From Calliphora vicina (lineage: Eukaryota; Arthropoda; Insecta; Diptera; Calliphoridae), in the NCBI RefSeq assembly GCF_958450345.1, contig NC_088781.1, positions 51,662,315-51,726,314 of the forward strand: a stretch of 64,000 nucleotides of DNA, read 5' to 3'. The notes under the pieces are model-generated. The model had not been told where the DNA came from. It was given only the letters and a program-made list of their open reading frames with translations, and did no database searches. Positions 22,655-34,544 of the stretch are shown one piece after another. Numbering within the stretch: position 1 is the first letter of the stretch; each line of letters opens with the position of its first letter. Made by a program: the position numbers and the translations under genes.

Positions 22655-23338
22655 GTTTTTTTTCTCCATTACCCCTCTTGGGAGCATTTGGCTTCCACAA
22701 AGCATCCTCCATCTTATGCGATTTGTTTGCAGTTGTTTTTCGCATATTTCCCATGTAAGATTACACTCCTTGTTATTAGAGTATCGTGCGTCTTCATGTA
22801 GAACCAGACTGTTGTTATTTTTATATCAGTTTCGTTAAACGGTTGTTGTTCCTGCTATGTAGGTGATTGGTCTGCTGTAGCGGGTCCAAGGATACATGTA
22901 GGATGTTGCCATAAGATCCAGCCTATTGTTATTTTTTCCTTGTATCAGTTTCGTTAATCGGTTGTTGTTCCAACTAAGTAGATGATTGATCTGCTGTAGC
23001 TGAACTAGGATAATGGCGTTGTCATCTGTCGTTGCATAGAAACAACGCCCTCTGTGTATTTGGTGTAGTGGTGGGGAACCTTGCTAATTTAATACTTTGA
23101 TTCCTACCCTTTTTCCCAAGGGGTGGTGGCGAGCTGCCTGACTTTTATCATGATGTTATCTTACCCTCTTTTCCAGGGGGAGGAGGTCACAGGTCTTCTT
23201 GGATGGATTGTTTAGAGGGGGGTTAATTTTTAAAAACTCGAAAACCATGATGATCATTTTTTCGTCCTCTGCCAGGGATCGAACATGGGGTGCTTGTTTT
23301 TGTAGGCAAGCACTTTAACCACTACACCATGCCGCCAC
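22655..23338 (-). repeat. SINE-like composite with two tRNA-derived heads
   Basis: The minus strand from 23338 starts GTGGCGGCATGGTGTAGTGG, a Pol III box A, with a box B-like GTTCGATCC about 45 nt downstream. It ends in an A-rich tail (GGAGAAAAAAAACAAC) at 22672-22655. A second tRNA-like segment, TTGGTGTAGTGGTGGGGAACC, lies on the plus strand at 23057-23120 and recurs alone at 39300-39365. Two direct copies of a roughly 120-bp block (CAGTTTCGTTAA...CGGTTGTTGTTCC) lie at 22825-22870 and 22945-22990. It sits inside the mariner relic. Non-coding. Confidence 0.65.
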
Positions 23339-23880
23339 ATTCACATACGATGTGTTACGCTTCGGATTTTAGTAATGGATTCATTTTTCATCGGAAGTGA
23401 TGATTCGGTGCAGAAATGATTTTATTTTATAGTGTTCAAGCAGAATTTCAGACATACAAAATCGTCTTTCAAAGTCTCTCAGCTTAAATTCGTATGGAAT
23501 TTTGCTTGAGTAGCTTCCAATGACTTTGCATGCTGCTGTCGAGTTTTACAACAATCTGCATGGAGTAATGTCTTCAATTCTTGGTCTACAAACTTTTTTG
23601 GCTAACCTGGGCGATCTTTGTATTCCATGTCGAAATCTCCACTTCTGAACTGAACAAACCATCTTTCGCACATTGAAACTGATAGATCACATTCACAATA
23701 AGTATTGGTGATCAGTCGGTGTGCTTCAGCGGTACTTTTTCAAATTAATGAAGTAACGCTTTAACGCTTTGTTGGCACAAAATTCTACATTTTTTGTTTA
23801 CACTATAATGCTCAATAACTAAGTAAGAACAAATGACAGATATGTACCCCTCAAAATGACAAGTTTTTCAAAACGAAAAC

Positions 23881-25984
23881 CGCGTTTAAAAGATATTCCT
23901 TCTATTGTAAATCTCGCGTTTAGTCATAGCTTATTTTACTTCTTGACCATCGCAACAAGAGTAGTCCAACTTGGATATACCTTGAATACTTTTTGAATCT
24001 TTTAAGTATCAAGATCACAAATATTTTCACTTTCGCACGTGACATCGAGATATGCAATAATGCAAAGCAATACTTTCAGTTACCGCATAGTTTCTTATGT
24101 CTCTCTTTAAGAAAGTTTTTCTAGCCATACCTGAAAGTTTTCGCTTTTGCGGTCTGAGCAAATGCTCACATTTAAACATCTATGGGTAAATGCAATACAA
24201 AAATTATTTTTAATTGAATTTTTTTAATTTGGCCGAAACTATATTATAAAATGTGCATCCTCCAAACGTTATCCAATTTTGCTTTAATTTTAGCATTTGG
24301 TTTTTTAATAACAGAGAAGAATTTCAGATCTAGGGATTATCGAAAATCAAAAAAGTCCAAATTAAGGGCCAACCTACTATATTGTACATATATAGTATGT
24401 GAATGAGTGCGTTGCTGAGAATGTGTTGGTAAAACTACAAATCCAAAATGCAGCTAAAGGTGAATGATTTTACTTACACGTTTTCAAAGTAATCACTCAA
24501 GTTTGTTTTTTTCTCTCTGAGCTATTTTTATGGTCGACATTAGTATTTTCCAAAAAATTTACTGTGAACCAAAAATTATTTGTGAAATATTTTAGCTGAA
24601 AGATTAGCAAACTTACTGTGTTTAAGAATATTAAATGCTACTTATTTTTTAAGAGTAAATAATTTGAAAATGTTTAAAAGAAAACTAAAAAATCTGAATA
24701 AAACTGAAATCTTGCATTATTGTAACAATAATAATTTGGTGATTTCGTATAAATAAGGAACAAATTTAGCAAAATCTCAGAGTCTTGATCTCACAAAACA
24801 CATAACCTCTTTTTCATTTTTAAATTCCAAAAGTAATTGTTTCATTGACTTACATAAATTTCATTTCACTTAAACTTGTCAAGAAAAATTTAATTAGATT
24901 TACCTCCCCAAACTTTTCAGAATTTCATTTAAACTTTATAGCACCAACATATAAATTTTTAAACGTAATAATCAACTACAACTTTTATTTCAAAAGAATT
25001 TTAAAGAAAAAAATTCTTAAATTCAAATTTGTTAGAGTAACAACTGACTGGCTGGCTGGAAAACTGCTTGACTGATTGCCTGACAGACTTTATTTTAGCA
25101 TGAAAGATTGTGTAAAAAAGGCTGTAATAATTTAAAAGTTTTTCCTAAATTTAATTTTCTTCGTTTTTTTATTTAAATTTCTGTTGTTGTTGCTTAAAAA
25201 TACTACTAATAAAATCATCTTTACTGTGTTATAGTAAAATAATAAAAATAAGCAAAAAGAAAATATGCAGAATAAAAAAAATATAAACTTTATGTGTCAA
25301 GATTTTGACCAAGTTTAAATTGAAAAGTTGAACAAGAAACAAAACATTTCAAACAAAAAAAACAGATAGGAACATGAGAAGACAAAAAAAAACATTTGAA
25401 AAAAATTTAATAAACATAAAAAGATTCAACAACAATAAAGTTTAACGAAAAGTAGTGTTTCTTTTTGTTATTAACCAAAATAAACTCTCTTAACGGAAAC
25501 TAAAGTTTCGGTTAAGATGAAGATAATGGAAATATACAATATTAATTTTTCTGGACAAAGTTGCTTATACAGAAAATTGGCGCTTAAAATTTTTAAATGA
25601 AATTTATATATTTAAGTTCTTTTTGAAAGGGAAGTTTTAAATTTAGATTAGAACTATACACATCTTTGCATTAGAAGTATAATCATTGGCCCAATTATTT
25701 CATAGTATCCATTTGTTTACTGATAACAAAAACGGTTTATTTGATTCATTTTGAAACAAAATTTTCAATGTAAATGTCATCACATCTTCCAATTATTCTC
25801 TATACATATGTTCAAAAATACCTCATTCCTACCAAAAATCCCAACTTTTACTTGAAAAATAAAATTCATATTTCACGTGATCAGAATCAGCTAATGTTAC
25901 CAGCAACACAGGTATGATAATTGTCATAATCTATCCAGGACAGTACTTTTTTTTAAATATAGGAACTCTAAGTTTATGCAATCA
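23881..25984. other. AT-rich stretch without recognised gene
   Basis: Short frames only, with no repeat shared elsewhere that I recognise. 24420-25080 is compositionally less repetitive and might be host intronic or intergenic DNA. Confidence 0.35.
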
Positions 25985-26960
25985 ATTTGTCCAGATTTTC
26001 CGAATTTACATTTTTTTTATTTATTAAAGTTTGATCGATTATTAAGATTTTGTACAGTAGTCCTACTAGTTTTATATCCATTCATGAATCTTTCTGGCAT
26101 CATATGGATTCCGAGCCAAAAGAACTGCTCATGTTTTGAGGACAAGAATGAATCAAGCCAATATCGGATACTCTGTTCCAAAGTGAAGCGTATCCCAGAG
26201 AGAGCGTTCTGCATCAAGTAGTAGTTGGCTGGGGCATCACTCAAAATTTCTTTCATGATTAAATATTACGGTTTTATGTCTGGTCGCATATTCTGGCATT
26301 TTTAGGCCAATTACAGGTTCCCTGTAATGGTCTGGCCAGCAGCTCATAATAGATTGATACATTTTGGTTCCACCAAATACAGAATATTACCTTAGAGCCG
26401 TGGATATTTGGCTTTGTTGTCCATTCGGCTGGTTGATCGGGCTTCACAAACGATTTCTTATGTTTCGGGTTATCGCAATGGATGCATTTTTCATAGCAAG
26501 TAATGATTCGGTGCAAAAATGATTTTCCTTTAGAGCGTTCAAGCTGCATTTCGGACATACAACATCGTATTTCAAGATCTCTTAGCTTTGTATGGTACAT
26601 AATCCGGAATCCTGCTGCTTGAAAACATTGCGAAATTTCTAGTTGAATAGCTTCCAATGATTTTGCTAGCTATTTTTGAGTTTGACAAAAATCTTCAATG
26701 CTTCCAATTATTGGTCTTCAAACTAATTTGGCTGGAATGAGCGACTTTTGTCTTTCGTGTCAAAATCACCACTACTAAACCACAGACACAATATCGGATA
26801 CCTTGAAACCGATGGAGCACATTTACCATAAGCAATCGGTGTGCTTCAGTGGCAAAAAAGCGACATATGCGGGAAGTTTTGCTCTACTTCATTAATTTGA
26901 AAAAAGTACCACTGAAGCGCACCGATTGCTCACTAACCATTGAAATCGCAGGAGTCATCT
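25985..26960 (-). pseudogene. Mariner transposase relic with inverted N-terminal segment
   Basis: Minus-strand blocks are in order: helix-turn-helix remnants at 26700-26850; then 26657-26274 with KGKSFLHRIITCYEKCIH, where the first catalytic aspartate (usually TCDEKWIH) is replaced by Y, and KPNIHGSKVIFCIWWNQ; then 26256-26017 with QNALSGIRFTLEQSIRYWLD and FFWLGIHMMPERF, the usual C-terminus. At about 26855-26935 the N-terminal coding block (REVLLYFINLKK-type) reappears on the plus strand, head to head. Several frameshifts; dead copy. Confidence 0.8.
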
Positions 26961-27862
26961 ATCTATTGTGTTAAAATCGTTTTTTCAAAAAGGGATACAA
27001 GTTCGTTACTAACCTGGGACAATACAAACATTCGTTCATCACTATGAGGTGGAAAGATCCATCGTTTATTCTTTGAATTATTACAAATAATTGTAATAAA
27101 AATGAACTTAAGCCTAATTAAAAATTTACTTTCAAATTATATATATAAAAAGTTCGAATAATTATCAAAAAATCTATAAATAAAATATACACATGGCACG
27201 GTAAAAGACTAAAATCAGTTTTCAATCTCCAGTTTGATTCAACGAATCAAGAAAGAAAAACACAAAAACATTCATAGCTGAATTGTTAACCAACACTAAT
27301 AAAATGATAAATTTGTAATAATAAGAATACACATATATAATAAAAATATTTGAAATTTCGTCTAATTTACAAATAATATAAATATGAATTAGGCTTCCCA
27401 TATTCTAATTCCTGATAATAGTAAGTTAAATAGATGATATTTACAAACAGACCTTGACAATGAAGATTGTTGATGACGCCCTTTATTACTATGAGCGCCG
27501 GAGCAGGCTACCAAACAAATGAGTCGAACGAATAATTGGAGTGTAGACTCAGCTATTGAAGCAAGCTCCGTTTTTAAAAGCTCTTCACCTATTCCATACC
27601 ATTGACGTTGAGGCTTAATTTATTAGCTGGAATGATACCCTGACAGTTGAATGCCGTAAAGCCAAGGTGTTGTTCAAAACAAAAGACAAATATCTTGTAA
27701 GGAGGTAAAGATATATTATTCTTGGATTTGCCATTAATCCCCATTCCTTCCCTTATAGTGCAAAAACTGCCACAATGCAATTTCATTATATTGGGCCAAA
27801 GAATTTAGAGCAACATTGATGATCCAATACATAAAGATGAAGATGACTGAAGTAATAATTGT
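26961..27862. other. AT-rich stretch without recognised gene
   Basis: No supported gene. The minus-strand frame at 27589-27786 (65 codons) shows no family signature. Confidence 0.3.
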
Positions 27863-28166
27863 TGAATTCACAAAACCTTTGTATCGAGTGTATTATTGTA
27901 TTCAATACAATAGTGTAAGCTTGTTGTTTAAAATTTTAATACAAAAATTTTATTTTATATGTTTTTAAAAAGTTGTATTGGTTTACAGCTATAAATTTAT
28001 TTACATTTCTCTGAGCTCACATAGTACCCATATATGTGAGAGAGTAATTTGAAAAAATTGAGAGTTGGACTACATGTTATACATAGTACTATTTCAAAAA
28101 CATTCATACAAATAAACAAAAAGTGTATTTAATACAAGATACACGATACAAAATGTTGTGAATTCA
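27863..28166. repeat. Terminal-inverted-repeat element, about 304 bp
   Basis: The left end TGAATTCACAA is followed by TTGTATCGAGTGTAT and TGTATTCAATACA. The right end is its inversion (TGTATTTAATACA, GATACACGATACAAA, TTGTGAATTCA). No clear target duplication was found. Non-coding MITE-like unit of unknown superfamily. Confidence 0.55.
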
Positions 28167-28553
28167 GCAAATATATTTATTGAATATAGCTTAAAGTAAT
28201 TAGCATTACATCAAAAACTTTAAAATTACAACACATACTCTATTCTTGAAATAGAGCATACAATTTTCTCAATTCTCCTACCAAAAGTCTTTTATTTTAT
28301 AAATTTTAATTCCATTTTCGCGAACTTAAATCCTTAAACCCTGGCATACAACGACTAACATTATCACATTCAAAAAACTCTTTAAAAAGATTTACAGTTT
28401 GGTTTTGAAACTTTGGATTGGGAGTAGTCAACACCTATTTTTATATTTCGTCACCTAAAATGCAAAATAGCCTATCCATACTTTTTTAAATTTAACAGGA
28501 GAGACAAAAAACGTAATAAAATTTAAAGTGTAACCAACAAATATGATTTTATT
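28167..28553. other. AT-rich stretch without recognised feature
   Basis: Nothing recognised. Confidence 0.3.
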
Positions 28554-29265
28554 TTTTTATACCCTTCCGTTTGTAATTTCTACATTTTTCATTTCCGACC
28601 CTATAAAGTATATATATTCTGGATCCTTATAGATAGCGAATTCGATTAAGCCATGTCCGTCTGTCTGTCCGTCTGTTGAAATCAATTTTCTGAAGACCCC
28701 AGATATCGTCGGAATCCAAATCTTTAATAATTCTGTCAGACATGCTTTCGAGAAGTTTGCTATTTAAAATCAGCAAAATCGGTCCATAAATAACGGAGAT
28801 ATAAGCAAAAAACCGGGACAACCTCGATTTTTGACCAATTTTTGATCTATATCTGGATTACTAAGTCATTAATATAGACAATATGGATATCTAATGATAG
28901 ATATTTCAAAGTCCATTGCAACGATGTAGATAAGGCTATAGTAAGTTGGACCTACAATGGGTCAAAATCGGGAAAAATATTTTTTAGCCCGAATTTTTTT
29001 TTCATAAAAAAATTTTTTTGTCATACATTTTTTTTCCAAAAAAAAAAAAATTTAAAACAAAAAAAATTTTAAAAAATTTGTAAAAAACTTTTTTTAAAAA
29101 AAATTAAAAAACAATTTCAAAAAAAAAATTTTTTGAAAAACAAATAAAAAAAAATTAAATTTTGTTTACCTAAAAATATATAAAAACAATTTATTTTAAA
29201 GTATAATTTGGTGAAGGGTATATAAGATTCGGCACAGCCGAATATAGATCTCTTACTTGTTTTTC
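28554..29265 (+). repeat. Dispersed repeat family A, copy 2 (best preserved)
   Basis: It starts TTTTTATACCCTTCCGTTTG and ends with the hairpin ATTCGGCACAGCCGAAT followed by TCTTACTTGTTTTT. Same orientation and order as 6160-6868. Reverse-orientation pieces occur at 40020-40215 and 54745-55640, and an end piece at 54080-54137. No coding capacity. Confidence 0.75.
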
Positions 29266-32200
29266 AATAAAGTCGTTGTTTTTAAAAATAGAAAGCTAAA
29301 AATTTTTCAAGACGTGTGCCTTGATATGCTGTACGAATATCCATTAAAACTCAAATTTGATTTTTTTTGTTGTTACGCCCTTTTGCATTTCTGGTGACGA
29401 TTTGGAAGTTTTTTCAGTCATAGTTTTTCTAATTAACCAGCATTTAGCCAAAATTGTAAGAAGTTGAATTTTTTTTGCTAGTTTTTCAATAGTTAAGAAT
29501 TTTTGCTTTTAGTTGTTTGATTATTTCATATTCGGAACAAATGTATGTGTGAATTTGGATTGGTCAAATCCGGCCTTTTTAATTGAATTATTTAATATAT
29601 GATATTTTGAGTCCCTATATTTTGATGAAATAGGTGTTTCTTCTAAGTATAGCACTGAAATTATGAAATTATTGAACGATTTTTACCAGTTTCAATTGAC
29701 TTAGTCTATTAGCCAAAGATAATACAAGTGCCAACATTTTTTCGAAAGATATTCGAAATTGCTACTTGTACTTTACGTAAAATTTTACATGGATAGCCAG
29801 CCAGACTGAATGATGGACGGACATCGTTAAATCGACTAAGAAAATGACTCTGTCGATTGGTATACTTTAGACAAGTATTTTTGAGAGTTAAAATCTCATA
29901 AACTTTTTTATTTAAATAGTCCAATTTTCAAATCAGTGTTCAAAACATAATTTTGCAAAATTTTACGGTATGTTTTGTATTAAAGCCGTGTCATGTGGGC
30001 TAAACTTATATTATTTCTGTTATTCCACAAACGTCAAGAAGACATTTCAAGACTCCAGTAAGAGAGTTATGTAAATTTGGCAACATATGTTATTACCCCA
30101 TGAATACACAAAACGGAGTAATAAATACATATTCTTCAACAATTTCAACATTATAGAAAATCAATCAAAGTTTCTTTAAGCATGACTTTACCAATATAAG
30201 TTAAAGGAAAACCTGTCGTAAAAAGAAATTCTTAAAAACTAATGAGATAACTTTTATATTTTATAGTTTTGGGTTTGTTTTCTTTCGTTTACTCTAACCA
30301 AAAAAATAAAAATAATAAATATTTTGCATATAAAATAAAAAAAAAGAATTATATTGTTAACATTTTTGTCTATAAGTATTTTATATTTCTTGATCTTTAT
30401 TTGTTTATTGGAATTTGCACAAAGTTTACAAAGTATGTATAGAAAACAAACAAAAAATCATATAAATTGTTTTCGATTTTTAACGAGATTTTGTTCTTGT
30501 TATTTTTGTGCCTTTGTTAAAAGTTTAAATATTCCTTATTTTTATTTTGTTTGTGCAAAAAAAAAAGACGTAGAAAACTTTTAATAAGGTTTTCTATGCT
30601 ATTCTAGTCCCTTCTATTCAATTTGTGTATGGTCATTGTAATATCATTTACAAGTTTCTCTTTTTCAATATTTATACAGACTTATTTGTTTAACTTTTTA
30701 ATTTATGCACACATCCACAAACAAATGCTTACATGTGTGTAAATTTATACACAATTCCCAGCAGTTCTAGGAGACAGTCCCCAACTAGTGATTTTACCCA
30801 TAACTTAGGGTGGAAACTAGTTCCATCAATAGCTATGTGACTAGTTATTTACCCTTTTTGATTACAATGAGACTAACCGATAGCTTGTCCAAAGTAGTCA
30901 ACGCATTGGATTCAAATACTGATTACATAGTGTCAGTTACTTTACTAGCTACCTAACTGGTTACTTGATCAGCTACAAACTAGTTATTTTAATATGTACG
31001 GGTGCTAATTGGTCAAATAGTCATCTTAAAAGACACATCACAGACACAGTCCAATAAACGATTGCTTGTAAACAAATCTTCCTCTGAAAACCCTCCAATA
31101 GATTGCTTCTGGTGGTTCACTAAAGTGACTATTGACTTCACGATATTTTACATGTGATGTCAGTATACTTATGCAAAGAATTATATCAGCAGAATTTGTA
31201 TAAAACCAGTTTGTACGAATTACTCACAAAACGTTTAAAGTGACTACACTCTAGATTACTTAGAGACACTTAAGTGGCAATTGTCTTCACGCTAGATTAC
31301 CTGGGATGTATAAAGGAACCAATTGTCTTCTATCTGCCCTACAAAGAGCACATACATGTCAAATAACCCAAAATATATAAATTGGAGCCAGCCAAGTGAT
31401 AAAACATTAGCTGGATAAGTTCTCCTTCACTCTCTCACATATTGTCAGGATATGGGTATGGATTTTTCCTATACATACAGTAACACAAAGAGAGGGAGAG
31501 ATCTGTTAATAAGAATTTGAATTTTTGTTTATTTATTTTCAAGTCTAAAAATTCTTTAGCAAAAGTTTTTTTTCTCCCTTTTAACGAAATATTAAAAGAT
31601 TATTTTTTAGATTTAAAAGGTTTTTCTTTCAACATTATTATTATTTTTAATTTGTCTGAATATTTCTTTGAAAGGAATAATTTTAAGTAGACTAAAGTTG
31701 TTAATAAAAACTTAATTTAAATTGTATGTATCTTTTTCATCTAAGAACAAAAAATATCAATATTGAAATGCAAACTATTAAAAGATTTTCTTTTATTAAT
31801 TGAATTTCATTGAAATAGTTTTGATATTTAGAGAAAGAAATTATACATAAAATTGGTTAAACTAGTTTAAAACAAAAATAGTAGTGATACATCTTTTATG
31901 GAATAAATTATAAATAATTTCATAAATTTAATATTTTAATCCCTCAAACAATATACAAATTCTCCCCTTACAAATTTTTAAATACTTAAAATTTGTTGTG
32001 TTTTGCTTCTCCTTACCTACATTTACATATCTTTCATAATTATTTTCTCAATTAGTGCATATGCAATTCATCTGAACTCTCTAAATCTTTGGTTCAATAA
32101 AAATGCAAAATAACTAAAACGCACAGCATACTTTTATATCCACTTAATATTTATAAGACTATAGCATACTTTTCAAAGCACTTTAACATTTTAAGAAACA

Positions 32201-32505
32201 GCAAAGTATTGCATATATCGAAGGATAAATAGTAAACAACAAATATAGTCAAGAATACAGAAAAGCACAAGTATGACTGTATAACACGCATCTTACTAGT
32301 AGTTGCTGAGAATATGATTTAATGTCTGCAATTAAAATAAATGAGAGCAATGAAATGCCATAATAACTTGACATACAAATAAAATTCAAATGAGTTTTCA
32401 ATAAAAGTCAATAATTGCATGATTTTTTTTTTAGATATATAAAGCATAATACATAAATATGTGTACAAAAATACTTACAGTTGATAAAATATAAGCTGGT
32501 GATTA
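29266..32505. other. Long AT-rich stretch without supported gene
   Basis: 29740-29900 carries a fragment of family C (TGGACGGACATCG, GGTATACTTTA). 30750-31030 is less AT-rich and unusually full of ACTAGT/TAACTAGT-like words, perhaps an old MITE. The remainder holds only short frames of low-complexity composition. Confidence 0.35.
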
Positions 32506-32600
32506 AGGTTTTTATTCGAATAAAAATTAATCGAATAATGGAGGAAAAAAAATTTTATTTTTATTCGAATGAATAAAAATTTTACAATTTATAATAAAAA
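32506..32600. repeat. hAT-like MITE end fragment
   Basis: TAAGGTTTTTATTCGAATAA followed by TTAATCGAATAA resembles the TAGGGTTTTTA ends of the hAT MITEs in this window, with palindromic TTCGAA words. No right end is seen. Confidence 0.4.
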
Positions 32601-32629
32601 ACAATTAATAAAGTATGGTAAATCCCGGC

Positions 32630-33640
32630 CATATAATACCCTACACTAAGTTAAAGAGCAAAAACATTTTTCTTTAAAAATTTCAATAATTTATATTTTT
32701 GAGTGATTTTCGGAAGTGGGCCTTATATGGGGAATATGACCAATTATGGACCGATCACCATGAAATTAGGTCGTGTGATGTATGTCTCTAAGAAAGTTTA
32801 CTATGTTGAATTTTGTGAGTATACCAACATTTTTAAGCGATTCACCAAGACGGTTACGTTGAAAATTTTATTAGAAGCGACTTTCAGCAATCATTATACC
32901 CTACACCACCATACTGGGGAGGGTATAATGCGTTTGTGCAGATGTTTGTAACGTCCAAAAATATTGGTTAACACTTACCTTAAAGTATACCGATCGACTT
33001 AGAATCACTTTCTGAGTCGATTAAACGACGTCCGTCCGTGCGTCTGGCTGGCTGGCTTTTAAAATTATCAGCTATATTGGCGATAACATTCTAACAGTTA
33101 TCTCGTCACTATAAAAAGTTACACGCATCCAAAGTTGGAACATGTAAACAGGGCCGAATTGTTTTCCCATAAAAGCCCATATAGTTTTTTGTATAAAAAA
33201 ATTTTCTGCAGAACTATTTGGAATTTTTATATGATCCGGAAAGAGAATTTAATAGAAAAGCCTGTAAAGTAACATTTGTCTCTCTTAACCGGACAATTTA
33301 AAAAAAAATCGGGTTGAGTAAAAATTCTAAAAATGCAAAACACCGATCCTCGAAAAACTTCATGTTTGTATAACCCTATATGGTTTTTAAATATCACACG
33401 GTAAATGACGTCACAGTGGGCACTTTTCTAAAAAAAGTCAGTTTTTCGAACACATTTTCCCCGTTTTAGGAATTTCGGTATTTCAAAATAAAAAAATTTA
33501 AAAATTATAATGCAGTTGATTTAAGGACATTCGGGTCTATTATTTCCAAATTTGTTTTGATATCTTTAAGGTTAAAATTTTACAATAATTCAAATTTTTT
33601 CAGTTTGTAAGGTAAATGACGTCCCAAAAAATTATAAAAT
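32630..33640 (+). repeat. Dispersed repeat families C and B, adjacent
   Basis: 32630-33060 is family C (TTTCAATAATTTA, GTGATTTTCGGAAGTGGGCC, TATGGACCGATCACCATGAA, GAGGGTATAATGCGTTTGTG, GTCCGTCCGTGCGTCTGGCT). 33060-33640 is family B, shared with 16716-17400. The two may be parts of one larger element. No coding potential; the 82-codon frame at 32703 lies across the repeat. Confidence 0.65.
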
Positions 33641-33977
33641 TATTTAATTTTACTAAAATATCAATCCTTAAGTTCTACGGTTTTTAACACTTTCAAATAC
33701 TTATATTAAAAGCATTTATTTACTCCTACAAAACCTTTATTAACTCTACAAAACCACCCCCTATTTACTTGAGAGAAAATAACTCAAATTCACTGATTCA
33801 GAGCCTGATCTCATTAATAGGAGAGAACTCTTTTTACGTTATCCCGATCAAGAAAGGCACGATTCATGAAACTAAAATACAGGTCAATAGTAAAAACGAT
33901 TATAGAAACGATTATAACCCAGTGTTATAAATCTGAAAAAAATTAAACACATCCCATATATGTATGTATAACCTGAA
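33641..33977. other. AT-rich stretch without recognised feature
   Basis: Nothing recognised; it ends at the palindrome that borders the LINE remnant. Confidence 0.3.
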
Positions 33978-34015
33978 GTATTTATTGCATCGTAAAATTA
34001 CGATGCAATAAATAC
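33978..34015. repeat. Perfect 38-bp palindrome at the LINE 5' junction
   Basis: GTATTTATTGCATCGTAA is followed immediately on the + strand by its exact reverse complement plus a two-base centre. LINE coding sequence (a CCHC knuckle) starts within 3 bp of its end. It may be a fill-in or rearrangement scar from LINE integration. Confidence 0.8.
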
Positions 34016-34544
34016 AATGTATGAATTGCAAAGAATATGGACATACAAAGGCATATTGCAAATGGCCACCGGTAAGTGTTATTTGTGAAGAGTTGCATAA
34101 CACATCCCAATGTAACAAATCCAAGGATGATCCTAAAATGAAAAAATGCAGCAATTCCGGAGGTAACCACACAGCGAACTACAGGGGTTATCTTGCCTAC
34201 TCAATTGTTAAAAGAGCCATAAACCGAAGATTTTCCCCGCTCAGCCATTAAATAACATAAATTTTAACTACCCCCCGTTGCAACAGACATATGACAACAA
34301 AGAAACATATGCAAATGTACTAAGAAACAACCAAACTCAGACGCAAGTCCGTCAACCACAAAACCAAAATATGAACCCAGAGGTAAGAGAGCAAACGCCA
34401 ATTTTCAATTTTACCAGACTAGAATCTACAATAGAAACTCTTGAGCAATCGGTAAATAACGTTACAAACTCAATGAGTAACATGATGCAAGAAATGCTTA
34501 AGATGCAATCAATGTTATTGCAGGCTGTGCTTAACAGACCATGA
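34016..34544 (+). pseudogene. Jockey-type LINE ORF1, C-terminal remnant
   Basis: It starts within the first zinc knuckle (CMNCKEYGHTKAYC, a good CCHC). The second knuckle keeps HNTSQC but has lost its leading cysteine. The third is degenerate (SNSGGNHTANYRGY). This three-knuckle array is typical of Jockey-clade ORF1 proteins, which bind the element RNA. A stop at 34251 and a frame change separate it from 34278-34544, a Q/N-rich tail (YANVLRNNQTQ) plus a coiled-coil-like segment ETLEQSVNNVTNSMSNMMQE. The N-terminal part is missing. ORF1 ends in ATGA, overlapping the ORF2 start by 4 nt. Confidence 0.85.

Larger units (their letters stand above)
21330..23880 (-). pseudogene. Mariner transposase relic interrupted by two later insertions
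   Basis: Read on the minus strand from 23880, an N-terminal block (23520-23800) contains the helix-turn-helix region. A block near 23345-23500 gives EKWIHY followed by a stop and NPKRNTSYV. A block at 22584-22655 gives QPGQPGELTQKPNIYGAKVILCI. The C-terminal part at 21524-21709 reads MYYDLLKYDQTITGKLYQTQ and ends with a diverged ARPHYSVPAKNYL block. The segments at 22655-23338 and 21731-22580 are foreign insertions; removing them restores mariner co-linearity. Stops and frameshifts make it non-functional. The type is mellifera/cecropia-like by the YYELLK-type motif. Confidence 0.8.

Noticed and set aside
23265..23338. Possible tRNA gene on the minus strand
   Set aside because: Box A and box B are present but the acceptor ends do not pair and the anticodon loop is too large; better explained as a SINE head.
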